Below, one piece after another: positions 1 through 5,213 of a DNA stretch of 5,213 nt (position 1 is the first letter of the stretch; each line of letters opens with the position of its first letter). Source of the DNA: Chromatiales bacterium (lineage in GTDB: Bacteria > Pseudomonadota > Gammaproteobacteria > JACCYU01); contig JAPSGG010000155.1 in the NCBI GenBank assembly GCA_031177845.1, positions 1 through 5,213 on the forward strand, written 5' to 3'. The notes under the pieces are model-generated. The model was not told the DNA's origin. It made no database searches and saw only the letters and a list, made by a program, of their open reading frames with translations. Made by a program: the position numbers and the translations under genes.

Positions 1-1
1 A

Positions 2-658
2 GGCAGCTTTGCCAGCGCCGGTTCACTCACCGGCAGCCTGGCCGCCACCAGCGAATACATGTTCCGTGGCATCGAGACCAGCGATGGCGCAGCGGTGCAG
101 GGTAGCTTGAATTATGGACATGACAGCGGCCTTTATGCGGGTCTCTGGGGCTCGAACATCGATGAGGCGCTGGGCTCCACCGAGGTGGATCTGTACGGCG
201 GCTGGAAAGGCGACTTCGGCGGCGTCGGTGTCGACTTGGGTGCAATCTACTATCTCTTTCCCGAGACCAACGAAGATAACGCCATACCCAACACCGATTA
301 TGTGGAACTCTATGCCGGCATCACGCTAGGCGGTCTCTCGGCCAAGGCGTTCGTCACCAACGACTTTTTCAACACCGACGAAGACGCCATTTACGTCACC
401 GGCGCCTACACCTTCCCGCTCAAGGACGACCTGTCGGTAACCGCACAAGCGGGTTATAGCGAGGGCGATGGTGTCGACGCCATCGTCGGCGACAGCTATA
501 TCGATTACAGCCTGACGCTTGCCAAGTCCTTCGAAAACGGCTTTAGCGCCAGTTTCGCTGTGATCAATACCACGCTGGATGAGGGCGAGTTCGCCCCCTT
601 GACCAGCGACGACAGCCCTAAATTCGTGGTGACCCTGACCAAGGGTTTCGATCTTTGA
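2..658 (+). CDS. TorF-family putative outer-membrane porin, 5'-truncated by the window edge
   Basis: The reading frame is open from base 2 to the TGA at 656-658 (218 residues visible), so the true start and Sec signal peptide lie upstream of the window. The fragment begins with the family hallmark: a beta-strand (LTGSLAATSEYMFRG) followed by AVQGSLNYGHDSGLYAGLWGS. This matches the TGN-SDYRFRG-Q...PA-QGG-DY-H-SG-YAG-W-SN pattern of TorF/Gcw_chp proteins (TIGR02001). The rest alternates amphipathic strands with acidic, Gly/Asn-rich turns, as expected of a small outer-membrane beta-barrel. Family members are about 220-260 residues, so only some 20-40 residues should be missing. The protein ends KGFDL, with the aromatic residue at third-last rather than last place as is usual for Omp85-recognised barrels. 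Family knowledge: these genes often sit beside glnK and amtB, but neither is seen downstream. The porin assignment is firm; the transported solute is unknown. Confidence 0.85.
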   Translation, partial: GSFASAGSLTGSLAATSEYMFRGIETSDGAAVQGSLNYGHDSGLYAGLWGSNIDEALGSTEVDLYGGWKGDFGGVGVDLGAIYYLFPETNEDNAIPNTDYVELYAGITLGGLSAKAFVTNDFFNTDEDAIYVTGAYTFPLKDDLSVTAQAGYSEGDGVDAIVGDSYIDYSLTLAKSFENGFSASFAVINTTLDEGEFAPLTSDDSPKFVVTLTKGFDL

Positions 659-725
659 GCCCGACGAGAGGCGCAACACTCATAAAGCGAATCGCCGCAG
701 TGTCCAGTGCACCATAGGGTTAAGT

Positions 726-1652
726 ATGTGGTTTCCTTATTCGTTGCCCGTGCAGTGGAAAGCCGAGAGCGAGCGCAGCCACATCAACGACTCTCTCGCG
801 GATAACACCGAGCGCGAGTTTCTGATCGGCTTCTATCTGCACAATCGGGTCACCCGCGAGTGGGAAGTCGAACTCCGGCTCGAGGAGCCGTACTGGATGG
901 CCGCCACCGAGCAGGATCCCGCCGTAAGCGTTGGTTACTACCCGAATGAGACGGGGCAGCTCACGGAGATTATCTGCCGGATTCGGGAGTCGAGTTCTGC
1001 AACGGCGCTGAAGCGCTGCCACCACCAGGTGTCGCGGATACTCGACTGCTGGTCTGTGATGAAGGGCCGTGGCTTTGCCATTTTGGGATTCCGCGTCGCC
1101 GATCTGACCCACGACGCGCGCTGGCGGGCGCTGCCCCACCGGCCCAGCGCCGAGACTTTTGAGTTGCCGCCTTGCGACGTGCTACCGGAAGCCTACTGGA
1201 CGATGATGGCGTTGTACCGCGAGGCCCGCAACTCGTCCAGCGATACCTACCGTCTTCTATGCTGCGACAAGATCCTGCGAGTATGGGCGAAGCACGCTGA
1301 TCCGTTCAATCTCTTGAGGACGCGCGCCGCCGAGTTGCGTTGTGAGCTTGCGCAGGATTATCGCGTCGATCGGGAGATGTTGGCCTTATCCGGACTGGCG
1401 AACACTCGTCCCGAGTTGGAAGGCATCCGCTTCAATGACTTGCTGAATTCAATCACCCCTTTGCGTGACTGGGCAGTGGACGTGTTGTCCGAGGAAATAC
1501 TGCCACCGGACTTGGACGACTATGAACACGGCCTTGAGCTCGCCTCCGTCGCCAACCTGGTCGATCTCGCCGCCCATCGCATTCTCGCAGCCGAGATAAG
1601 AGGCTGGCAAAGGATCATGGAAATACAGCGCGAAAGGCACCTCGATTCATGA
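726..1652 (+). CDS. Hypothetical soluble protein, 308 aa (possibly MauJ-like)
   Basis: This is a complete ORF from ATG 726 to TGA 1650-1652. AGGG at 716-719 lies six bases before the ATG, a fair ribosome-binding site that supports this start. The protein has no signal peptide and no membrane segment, so it is probably cytoplasmic. Residues 1-125 look like a mixed beta/alpha domain, with an ESERSHINDSLADNTEREF stretch near 15-32. The second half is mostly helical: residues 159-190 (MALYREARNSSSDTYRLLCC, then KILRVWAKH) and 262-300, with the latter rich in alternating hydrophobic and charged positions. The YREA-NS-S--YR-LC--KI pattern reminds me of proteins named methylamine utilization protein MauJ or of HEPN/Apea-like helical domains. 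That is memory-based resemblance only, and no mau genes are nearby. No catalytic motif is evident. It follows the porin after 67 bases, so it could be cotranscribed with it or have its own promoter; none was recognised. Confidence 0.8.
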   Translation: MWFPYSLPVQWKAESERSHINDSLADNTEREFLIGFYLHNRVTREWEVELRLEEPYWMAATEQDPAVSVGYYPNETGQLTEIICRIRESSSATALKRCHHQVSRILDCWSVMKGRGFAILGFRVADLTHDARWRALPHRPSAETFELPPCDVLPEAYWTMMALYREARNSSSDTYRLLCCDKILRVWAKHADPFNLLRTRAAELRCELAQDYRVDREMLALSGLANTRPELEGIRFNDLLNSITPLRDWAVDVLSEEILPPDLDDYEHGLELASVANLVDLAAHRILAAEIRGWQRIMEIQRERHLDS

Positions 1653-1824
1653 CAATGCCAAGGGTTCATTGCGCCGCCATGGATCGCCTCATGCGGCTGC
1701 CTGCGATGCATGCAGAAATGGCTATCCTTTCACTTGCGACGCGTTTTTCATCAATCCCTTCCCGGCCCTGTGCCGCCAAAATCTTGCCGCGGACTTGATC
1801 CGGATGACTGGCCACTACTACGCT

Positions 1825-1840
1825 CCATCGCGCGCGATGG
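1825..1840. repeat. Perfect 16-bp palindrome in the convergent intergenic region
   Basis: The sequence CCATCGCG/CGCGATGG is fully self-complementary. It lies in the 220-base gap (1653-1872) between the ends of two convergent genes, 33 bases beyond the 3' end of the minus-strand hydrolase gene. There is no T-run on either side, so it does not look like a textbook intrinsic terminator for either gene. It could be a protein-binding site or a weak bidirectional stem. The rest of this gap holds nothing I can recognise. Confidence 0.5.
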
Positions 1841-1872
1841 TCGCACTGTAACAGCGACGGTTCGTGGCAAGT

Positions 1873-2469
1873 TCATCGTTGGGCCAGACCTTCCAGGTCG
1901 AGCTCTGTAGATAGCGATATATCCGCGCGCAAGACTCTATGCATGTGCTGCAAAGTCTGCTCGTTTGAATCCTTTTCAATCGAAGCGACACAATCTTTGG
2001 GAATGTAGAGTTGGTATCCCCTGATGTACGCGTCGTTGGCAGTGAACATCACGCAGCTGTCGGCCGTTAGACCTGTAATGATCAGGCGCTTGGCGCCGAG
2101 ATACTCAAGCAAAATCTGCAAGGGCGTAGAATAGAAGCCTGAGTGTTTGGGTTTTAGGACGAAGTAATCGTCGCCCATTGGACGCAACAAACTGACTATC
2201 TGTTGTCCACGTACCTTGGATTCCAAGCAGTGCGATACCAGCGTGTCTAGGCTCGATTGCCAGCGGCCGAAGTTATCGTTGACATACACACTGGGTATGC
2301 TCACCGAGCTAGCACGCTTCTTCAATGCAGCGAGGCGTTCTGCCATGCGTAGGGCTGGCTCAAAGAGGCGATCGGCACCCGGAAACTCCAGATCGTTGAT
2401 TACATCCACGATGATTAATGCAGCTTTGGATTTGTCAGGCGCGTTACCGTGCAGATCGTCGTCAGTCAT
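1873..2469 (-). CDS. Isochorismatase-like cysteine hydrolase
   Basis: This 198-residue protein has the normal length for a single-domain isochorismatase/nicotinamidase-fold hydrolase, a cytoplasmic superfamily that cleaves amide or related C-N/C-O bonds through a Cys-Asp-Lys triad. The landmarks are in order. Residues 17-27 (ALIIVDVINDL) carry Asp22. Residues 103-116 (FVLKPKHSGFYSTP) carry Lys106. Residues 129-151 carry Cys139 in the GLTADSCVMFTANDA motif that contains the cis-peptide region. Residues 152-165 (YQLYIPKDCVAS) form the usual following strand. ATG 2469 is preceded by a modest GGA at 2481-2479. The gene reads toward the 726-1652 gene and seems monocistronic. A strong sigma-54 promoter match lies about 50 bases upstream, suggesting RpoN-dependent, possibly nitrogen-responsive expression. 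The substrate cannot be told from sequence: nicotinamide, a carbamoyl compound or another amide are all possible. The absence of an EntB-like carrier domain argues against siderophore isochorismatase. Confidence 0.9.
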   Translation of the reverse strand: MTDDDLHGNAPDKSKAALIIVDVINDLEFPGADRLFEPALRMAERLAALKKRASSVSIPSVYVNDNFGRWQSSLDTLVSHCLESKVRGQQIVSLLRPMGDDYFVLKPKHSGFYSTPLQILLEYLGAKRLIITGLTADSCVMFTANDAYIRGYQLYIPKDCVASIEKDSNEQTLQHMHRVLRADISLSTELDLEGLAQR

Positions 2470-2516
2470 AGTGCTTTGTCCGTTGCGATACCGAGAGCTG
2501 GCCGCTGTGGTAGATC

Positions 2517-2532
2517 AGCAAACTCAGTGCCA
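2517..2532 (-). promoter_or_regulatory. Sigma-54 (RpoN) -24/-12 promoter of the cysteine hydrolase gene
   Basis: Read on the minus strand, the sequence is TGGCACT-GAGT-TTGCT. The established RpoN consensus is TGGCACG-N4-TTGCW, so only one position (T for G) differs. The invariant GG (2531-2530) and GC (2519-2518) are separated by exactly ten bases, as required. Transcription would begin near 2506, giving a leader of about 37 bases that contains the ribosome-binding site and ends at ATG 2469. Orientation and distance both suit the hydrolase gene. Such promoters need an AAA+ activator bound upstream; a candidate dyad is at 2728-2746. No convincing NtrC site was seen. Confidence 0.72.
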
Positions 2533-2533
2533 G

Positions 2534-3023
2534 GATAGCTTGGCATCTTGTCCCGGAACGTGAGTCGTCATAGACCGATGATCCATACAGACAGTTGTGC
2601 GGCCGCTACTGCGCCGCCTAAATCGGCCTGCGGATCAGTGGCGTGGATCCCAATACTAGCAACGCCAGGTCGCCCCGGGTCGTTAACTCGAGACCGTTGG
2701 CCACTCGGTTCGTCATTCCTGGGCAGTCGACGAGCAAGGCTCGTCGGCTTTAGCGCGGCGCATCAGCGAGATCGGTGTGCTGTCCCTGTAATAATCGGAT
2801 CGATCACGACTCCTGCTCCTCCCAATAGAACTCGCGAGCGAGACTGGCGGGCTGCCTACTTGAGCATCACTGGCAGGCTGACAGCAGTTTTCCTTCAGCC
2901 GTCGCAGCCAACGCCAACCGAGTTGCCAGCGGTAACATGTCTAACGTCTAGATAACTGGCTCGCTAGCGCGACCGTCGCTGTTTGCGACTCCGCATTGAA
3001 TACTGAGTTGGGCGAGCTCACTG
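2534..3023. other. Gene-poor intergenic stretch
   Basis: About 490 bases (nearly 600 counting on to the AraC fragment at 3128) hold no ORF with recognisable protein character. The longest open frame, a TTG-started plus-strand frame at 2548-2955, encodes a Pro/Ser/Thr/Arg-rich sequence typical of non-coding DNA. The stretch contains the dyad at 2728-2746 and many six-base palindromes, for example at 2599-2606, 2645-2650, 2674-2679, 2682-2692 and 2726-2731. It is the upstream regulatory flank of the sigma-54 promoter. It may also include decayed sequence related to the missing front of the AraC gene. Confidence 0.5.
2728..2746. repeat. Perfect 8-bp inverted repeat (hairpin or activator-site candidate)
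   Basis: CGACGAGC-AAG-GCTCGTCG consists of two perfect eight-base arms around a three-base centre. On the plus strand it is followed by GGCTTT, which is too weak a T-run for a confident terminator, and no gene ends just before it. Its centre is about 230 bases upstream of the predicted start of the sigma-54 promoter. This is compatible with the distant dyad sites bound by RpoN-dependent activators, which usually lie 80-200 bases upstream. The role is inferred; only the symmetry is seen. Confidence 0.45.
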
Positions 3024-3025
3024 AT

Positions 3026-3096
3026 GGAGGTTGAAGATGTGCACCCTTTCCTCCCGTCGTTCATGTTGGCCGCAATGTCAAGCCGGCCATGTCTGA
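3026..3096 (+). other. Strong ribosome-binding site with 19-codon mini-ORF, possible remnant start of the AraC gene
   Basis: GGAGG at 3026-3030 is followed after exactly six bases by ATG 3037, the best Shine-Dalgarno arrangement in the window. The frame runs only 19 codons to TGA 3094-3096 and its peptide has no recognisable features. It lies just upstream of the decapitated AraC domain but in a different frame. A reasonable reading is that this was the translation start of the AraC gene before an internal deletion and frameshift. It could also be a leader peptide or coincidence. Another ATG (3024) opens a 53-codon frame to TGA 3183-3185, also without recognisable character. Confidence 0.25.
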
Positions 3097-3127
3097 TCGA
3101 ACGTCACCGGCAGATCGAGTCGATTGA

Positions 3128-3526
3128 AGAAATTATCGAGGCGCTGCCATTCTGGAACATCTCGACACTCCAGACCTCACGGTGACCACAGTCGCGCTCC
3201 GCCAGCGCGTCATGCCGCGCTACATTCATATGCTGTTGAAGACGCAAGGCATCACCGTCTCGGAGTTCGTGCTCGGTCAGCGCCTGATGCGTGCACATCG
3301 CATGCTCTCCAGCCCTCGTTTCGTCGGCTGGACCGTCAGCGCCATTGCCTATGAGACCGGCTTCGGTGATCCGTCCTATTTCAATCGCACCTTCCGGCGC
3401 TTTGGCGCAACCCCATCCGAGGTGCGTCACGTTCATGACGATCCATCAACTGCCCAGAACTCAGGCTCGACCGATGCCCCCATCCGTAGGGTGAAACACC
3501 CGCGCGCACGCGTCAGTGCGAACTGA
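3128..3526 (+). pseudogene. AraC-family regulator, C-terminal DNA-binding domain only (truncated)
   Basis: After an in-frame stop at 3125-3127 the frame encodes, from about 3149, ILEHLDTPDLTV and then a continuous AraC/XylS double helix-turn-helix domain. The first HTH spans VALRQRVMPRYIHMLLKTQG with the linker helix VSEFVLGQRLMRAHRML. The second HTH is VSAIAYETGFGDPSYFNR, ending GATPSEVR, the family signature. The usual 180-200-residue sensor domain is absent, and the only ordinary start (GTG 3182, 114 codons) falls inside the first HTH region, so helix 1 would be lost. The segment FNRTFRRFGATP has F-R-R-F where the family has F-x-x-x-F, one residue short in the last recognition helix region. 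A 32-residue tail follows that is low in recognisable structure. Together these suggest a decayed gene. A short stand-alone DNA-binding protein is the alternative. No ribosome-binding site precedes GTG 3182. Confidence 0.7.
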
Positions 3527-3558
3527 GCTCAGATCAGGCATTATTTGCCGGAGTCTTC

Positions 3559-3622
3559 GTGGGAGCGCCGCTTCGGCCCGATGTGGATCTCAAGCCCTCA
3601 TCGCGGCCGGGGCCGCTCCTAG
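3559..3622. repeat. REP-like extragenic palindrome
   Basis: The left arm (3559-3582) reads GTGGGAGCG...CTTCGGCCCGAT. The right arm (3600-3622) is its imperfect reverse complement, ATCGCGGCC...GCCGCTCCTAG, with a 17-base loop between. The GGAGCG/CGCTCC ends, GC-rich middle and GAT/ATC turn match the general form of repetitive extragenic palindromes common in Pseudomonas and Xanthomonadaceae genomes. An inner perfect stem, GCGGCC-GG-GGCCGC, lies at 3603-3616. An alternative eight-base pairing joins CTTCGGCC (3571-3578) with GGCCGAAG (3622-3629). It sits between the AraC fragment and nadE, a normal extragenic place. It may attenuate transcription or be a by-product of REP-associated transposase activity. 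Only one copy is in the window, so repetition is not shown here. The rest of 3527-3697 holds only the nadE leader. Confidence 0.6.
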
Positions 3623-3697
3623 GCCGAAGTCCACAGTATCCTTTGCGGCTGCGGTCCACCAAAAACATTTTCTGCGCTGCACTGAGGCTCAAGAGCC

Positions 3698-4759
3698 ATG
3701 CGACAGCCCTTTATATCGATCTACACGCATAGGTTCATCCGCGCGGCGGTGTGCGTCCCTTTTGTACGCGTGGCCGATCCTCAGTTCAACGTCGAGCGGA
3801 CACTGGGATTGGCGCGACGCGCCTCAGAAATGAAGGCGGCGGTCGCACTCTTTCCCGAGCTCGGAATCTCCGCCTACTCGAACGAAGATCTCTTCCACCA
3901 GGACGTGCTGCTCGATGCCGTCGAGACGGCTCTTGCTCGCTTTCTCGCCGAGAGCCGAGAACTCAAGCCGGTGCTCATCGTCGGCGCGCCTCTGCGCTTC
4001 GAGGGCAAGCTGTTCAATTGCGCGGTCGTCATCTATCGGGGGCGCGTGCTGGGACTGGTGCCGAAGACCTATCTGCCCAACTACCGCGAGTTCTATGAGA
4101 AGCGCCAGTTCACCTCCGGACGGCACGCCGTCGGTGCGGAAGTGCGGTTCCTCAGCGAGCGCGTGCCCTTCGGCAATGATTTGATTTTCGATGCCACCAA
4201 TGTCGAGGACTTCTCGATTCACGTCGAAATCTGTGAAGACTTTTTCACACCGATCCCGCCCAGCAGCTACGCGGCGCTGGCGGGGGCGACCGTGCTGGTA
4301 AACCTGTCAGCCAGCAACATCACAATCGGGAAGGCCGATTACCGCCGCAACCTCTGCGCCGTCCAGTCAGGCCGATGCCTTGCGGCCTATCTCTACTCCG
4401 CCGCCGGGCCTGGCGAGTCCACGACCGATCTCGCGTGGGATGGGCAGGCCATCATCTACGAGAACAATGTGTTACTGGCCGAGGCCGACCGCTTCTCAGC
4501 GGAGGAGCAAATTATCACTGCCGATATCGACCTCGAACGGCTCGCCCAAGAGCGTATGCGGATGACGAGCTTCAACGATGCTGTGGGAGAGCACGGCGAC
4601 CGCGTACGCGGCCTGCGTCGCGTTCCGTTCGAGTTCGAGGTGCCGGCGGGCGAGATCCCACTGGGACGGCGGATCGAGCGCCTCCCCTATGCCCCGGATG
4701 ATCCGGCAACGCTCGGCGAGCGTTGCTACGAGGCATACAACATTCAGGTTCACGGGTGA
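3698..4759 (+). CDS. nadE: Glutamine-dependent NAD+ synthetase, N-terminal glutaminase domain only (truncated)
   Basis: The 353 residues match the nitrilase-like glutaminase half of long-form NadE (mycobacterial type, about 680 residues), which releases ammonia from glutamine for amidation of deamido-NAD+ in the cytoplasm. The triad is intact: Glu54 ([10 protein letters not shown]), Lys123 ([14 protein letters not shown]) and Cys179 (HVEICEDFF). Further family landmarks are [34 protein letters not shown] and the linker ending [11 protein letters not shown]. In full-length enzymes that last phrase opens the synthetase half, followed by the ATP-binding SGGLDS loop. Here TGA 4757-4759 follows at once and no synthetase sequence remains. 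ATG 3698 is supported by GAGG at 3684-3687 and by alignment of the N-terminus ([12 protein letters not shown]). As it stands it could be only a stand-alone glutaminase and cannot make NAD+. Truncation by deletion, or by misassembly, is likely. The TGA overlaps the GTG of the next frame. Confidence 0.88.
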   Translation: MRQPFISIYTHRFIRAAVCVPFVRVADPQFNVERTLGLARRASEMKAAVALFPELGISAYSNEDLFHQDVLLDAVETALARFLAESRELKPVLIVGAPLRFEGKLFNCAVVIYRGRVLGLVPKTYLPNYREFYEKRQFTSGRHAVGAEVRFLSERVPFGNDLIFDATNVEDFSIHVEICEDFFTPIPPSSYAALAGATVLVNLSASNITIGKADYRRNLCAVQSGRCLAAYLYSAAGPGESTTDLAWDGQAIIYENNVLLAEADRFSAEEQIITADIDLERLAQERMRMTSFNDAVGEHGDRVRGLRRVPFEFEVPAGEIPLGRRIERLPYAPDDPATLGERCYEAYNIQVHG

Positions 4760-5213
4760 TCGCGCTGGGCGCGGCGGCGACGGCGGCGGGGGTGTACCGC
4801 AGCGCGCACGCGCAGCAGCCGCAGCCCTCGGCCGCGAACATCGAGGTCGAGAAGCTGCGCGACAACGTGTACGTGCTGCGCGGCGGCGGCGGCAACACGA
4901 CCGTGTTCGTGCAGGCGAACGGCGTGACCGTGGTCGACACCAAGAACCCCGGGTGGGGGCAGCCGCTCATCACGAAGATCCGGGAGCTGACCAACAAGCC
5001 GATCACGACGATCGTCAACACGCATACACACGGCGATCACGTGAGCGGCAACGTGGACTTCGCGCAGAACGTCGACGTCGTTACGCACGAGAACACCGCC
5101 GCCAACATGAAGGCGTGGAGGCCGGTGACGAGCATTACGACCACGTTCCCGAACGTCTTCGCCGAGCACAAGGGGCACGGGATGCCGAAGCGGACGTTCA
5201 AGGATCGGATGAC
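4756..5213 (+). CDS. Secreted metallo-beta-lactamase-fold hydrolase, 3'-truncated by the window edge
   Basis: The frame is open to the window end (152 codons visible). A hydrophobic stretch ([13 protein letters not shown]) ending SAHA-QQ at residues 16-21 resembles a Sec signal peptide with an AxA cleavage site, implying a periplasmic or exported enzyme. Next come the MBL N-terminal strands ([19 protein letters not shown], then [14 protein letters not shown]) and the zinc motif HTHGDH at residues 90-95 within [15 protein letters not shown]. The C-terminal metal ligands lie outside the window. The start is uncertain. GTG 4756 gives no positively charged n-region; TTG 4723 would add [11 protein letters not shown] but overlaps the end of nadE. 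The probable true N-terminus has been cut off at the junction. Codon use (GCG, ACG, GTG, AAC dominant) differs from the upstream genes. The substrate is unknown; soluble MBL hydrolases range from lactamases to lactonases and thiol hydrolases. Confidence 0.82.
   Translation, partial: MIALGAAATAAGVYRSAHAQQPQPSAANIEVEKLRDNVYVLRGGGGNTTVFVQANGVTVVDTKNPGWGQPLITKIRELTNKPITTIVNTHTHGDHVSGNVDFAQNVDVVTHENTAANMKAWRPVTSITTTFPNVFAEHKGHGMPKRTFKDRM

Noticed and set aside
1669..1910. Two short plus-strand frames in the convergent gap (60 and 66 codons)
   Set aside because: Neither has a ribosome-binding site or any recognisable similarity, and one runs into the antisense of the hydrolase gene.
2466..2546. 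Minus-strand 26-codon frame whose TGA overlaps the hydrolase ATG (ATGA), a possible coupled leader peptide
   Set aside because: Its start codon lies upstream of the predicted sigma-54 promoter, so transcripts from that promoter would not contain it; the peptide has no recognisable features.
2599..2731. Cluster of cloning-type restriction sites taken as a vector polylinker
   Set aside because: The sites are 5-40 bases apart within otherwise ordinary sequence, and no vector backbone, resistance gene or promoter is seen.
2871..2886. Second possible sigma-54 promoter on the plus strand (TGGCAG...CAGCA)
   Set aside because: The GG/GC spacing fits, but the -12 box lacks the TTGC core and no gene follows at a suitable distance.
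2548..2955. Plus-strand 135-codon open frame in the gene-poor stretch
   Set aside because: It begins with TTG, lacks a ribosome-binding site, and encodes a Pro/Ser/Thr/Arg-rich sequence without motifs or folded-protein character.
4750..5178. Long minus-strand frames opposite the MBL gene and the end of nadE
   Set aside because: They are Arg/His/Val-rich shadows of high-GC coding DNA; the plus strand carries the clear HTHGDH and signal-peptide features.
1..5213. CRISPR array, tRNA, rRNA or insertion-sequence transposase
   Set aside because: No regularly spaced direct repeats, no tRNA-like or rRNA sequence, and no transposase or integrase motifs were found on reading both strands.

Overview
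The window is a fragment of a moderately GC-rich bacterial genome, most likely a proteobacterium and probably a gammaproteobacterium. The evidence is a TorF-type outer-membrane porin, a near-consensus sigma-54 promoter, and a REP-like palindrome with the GGAGCG...GAT / ATCGCGGCC...GCTCC layout I associate with Pseudomonas and Xanthomonadaceae. The last ~460 bases may have a different origin: base composition and codon choice change abruptly at about 4757, in the middle of what should be nadE.

Layout. (1) 2-658 (+): 3' part of a TorF-family putative porin, with start and signal peptide outside the window. (2) 726-1652 (+): intact 308-residue soluble protein of unknown function, with only a tentative resemblance to MauJ-type proteins. 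(3) 1653-1872: 220-base convergent intergenic region with a perfect 16-bp palindrome. (4) 1873-2469 (-): isochorismatase-like cysteine hydrolase with its D/K/C triad, behind a near-perfect -24/-12 (RpoN) promoter at 2517-2532. (5) About 2534-3127: roughly 600 bases without a convincing gene, holding a perfect 8-bp-arm dyad upstream of the sigma-54 promoter. (6) 3128-3526 (+): C-terminal DNA-binding half of an AraC-family regulator, lacking its sensor domain and probably a pseudogene. (7) 3559-3622: REP-like imperfect palindrome. (8) 3698-4759 (+): glutaminase (nitrilase-like) half of glutamine-dependent NAD+ synthetase, ending just as the synthetase half should begin. (9) 4756-5213 (+): start of a secreted metallo-beta-lactamase-fold hydrolase, open at the window end.

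These genes do not form one recognisable operon or a known defence, biosynthetic or CRISPR system. A loose nitrogen theme is possible: TorF porins often lie near glnK/amtB, RpoN promoters often serve nitrogen genes, and the hydrolase and glutaminase families act on C-N bonds. That is inference. The most informative observations are the sigma-54 promoter on the hydrolase gene and the abrupt nadE/MBL junction, which is a real deletion or fusion, or an assembly chimera. I did not find a convincing new biological system.
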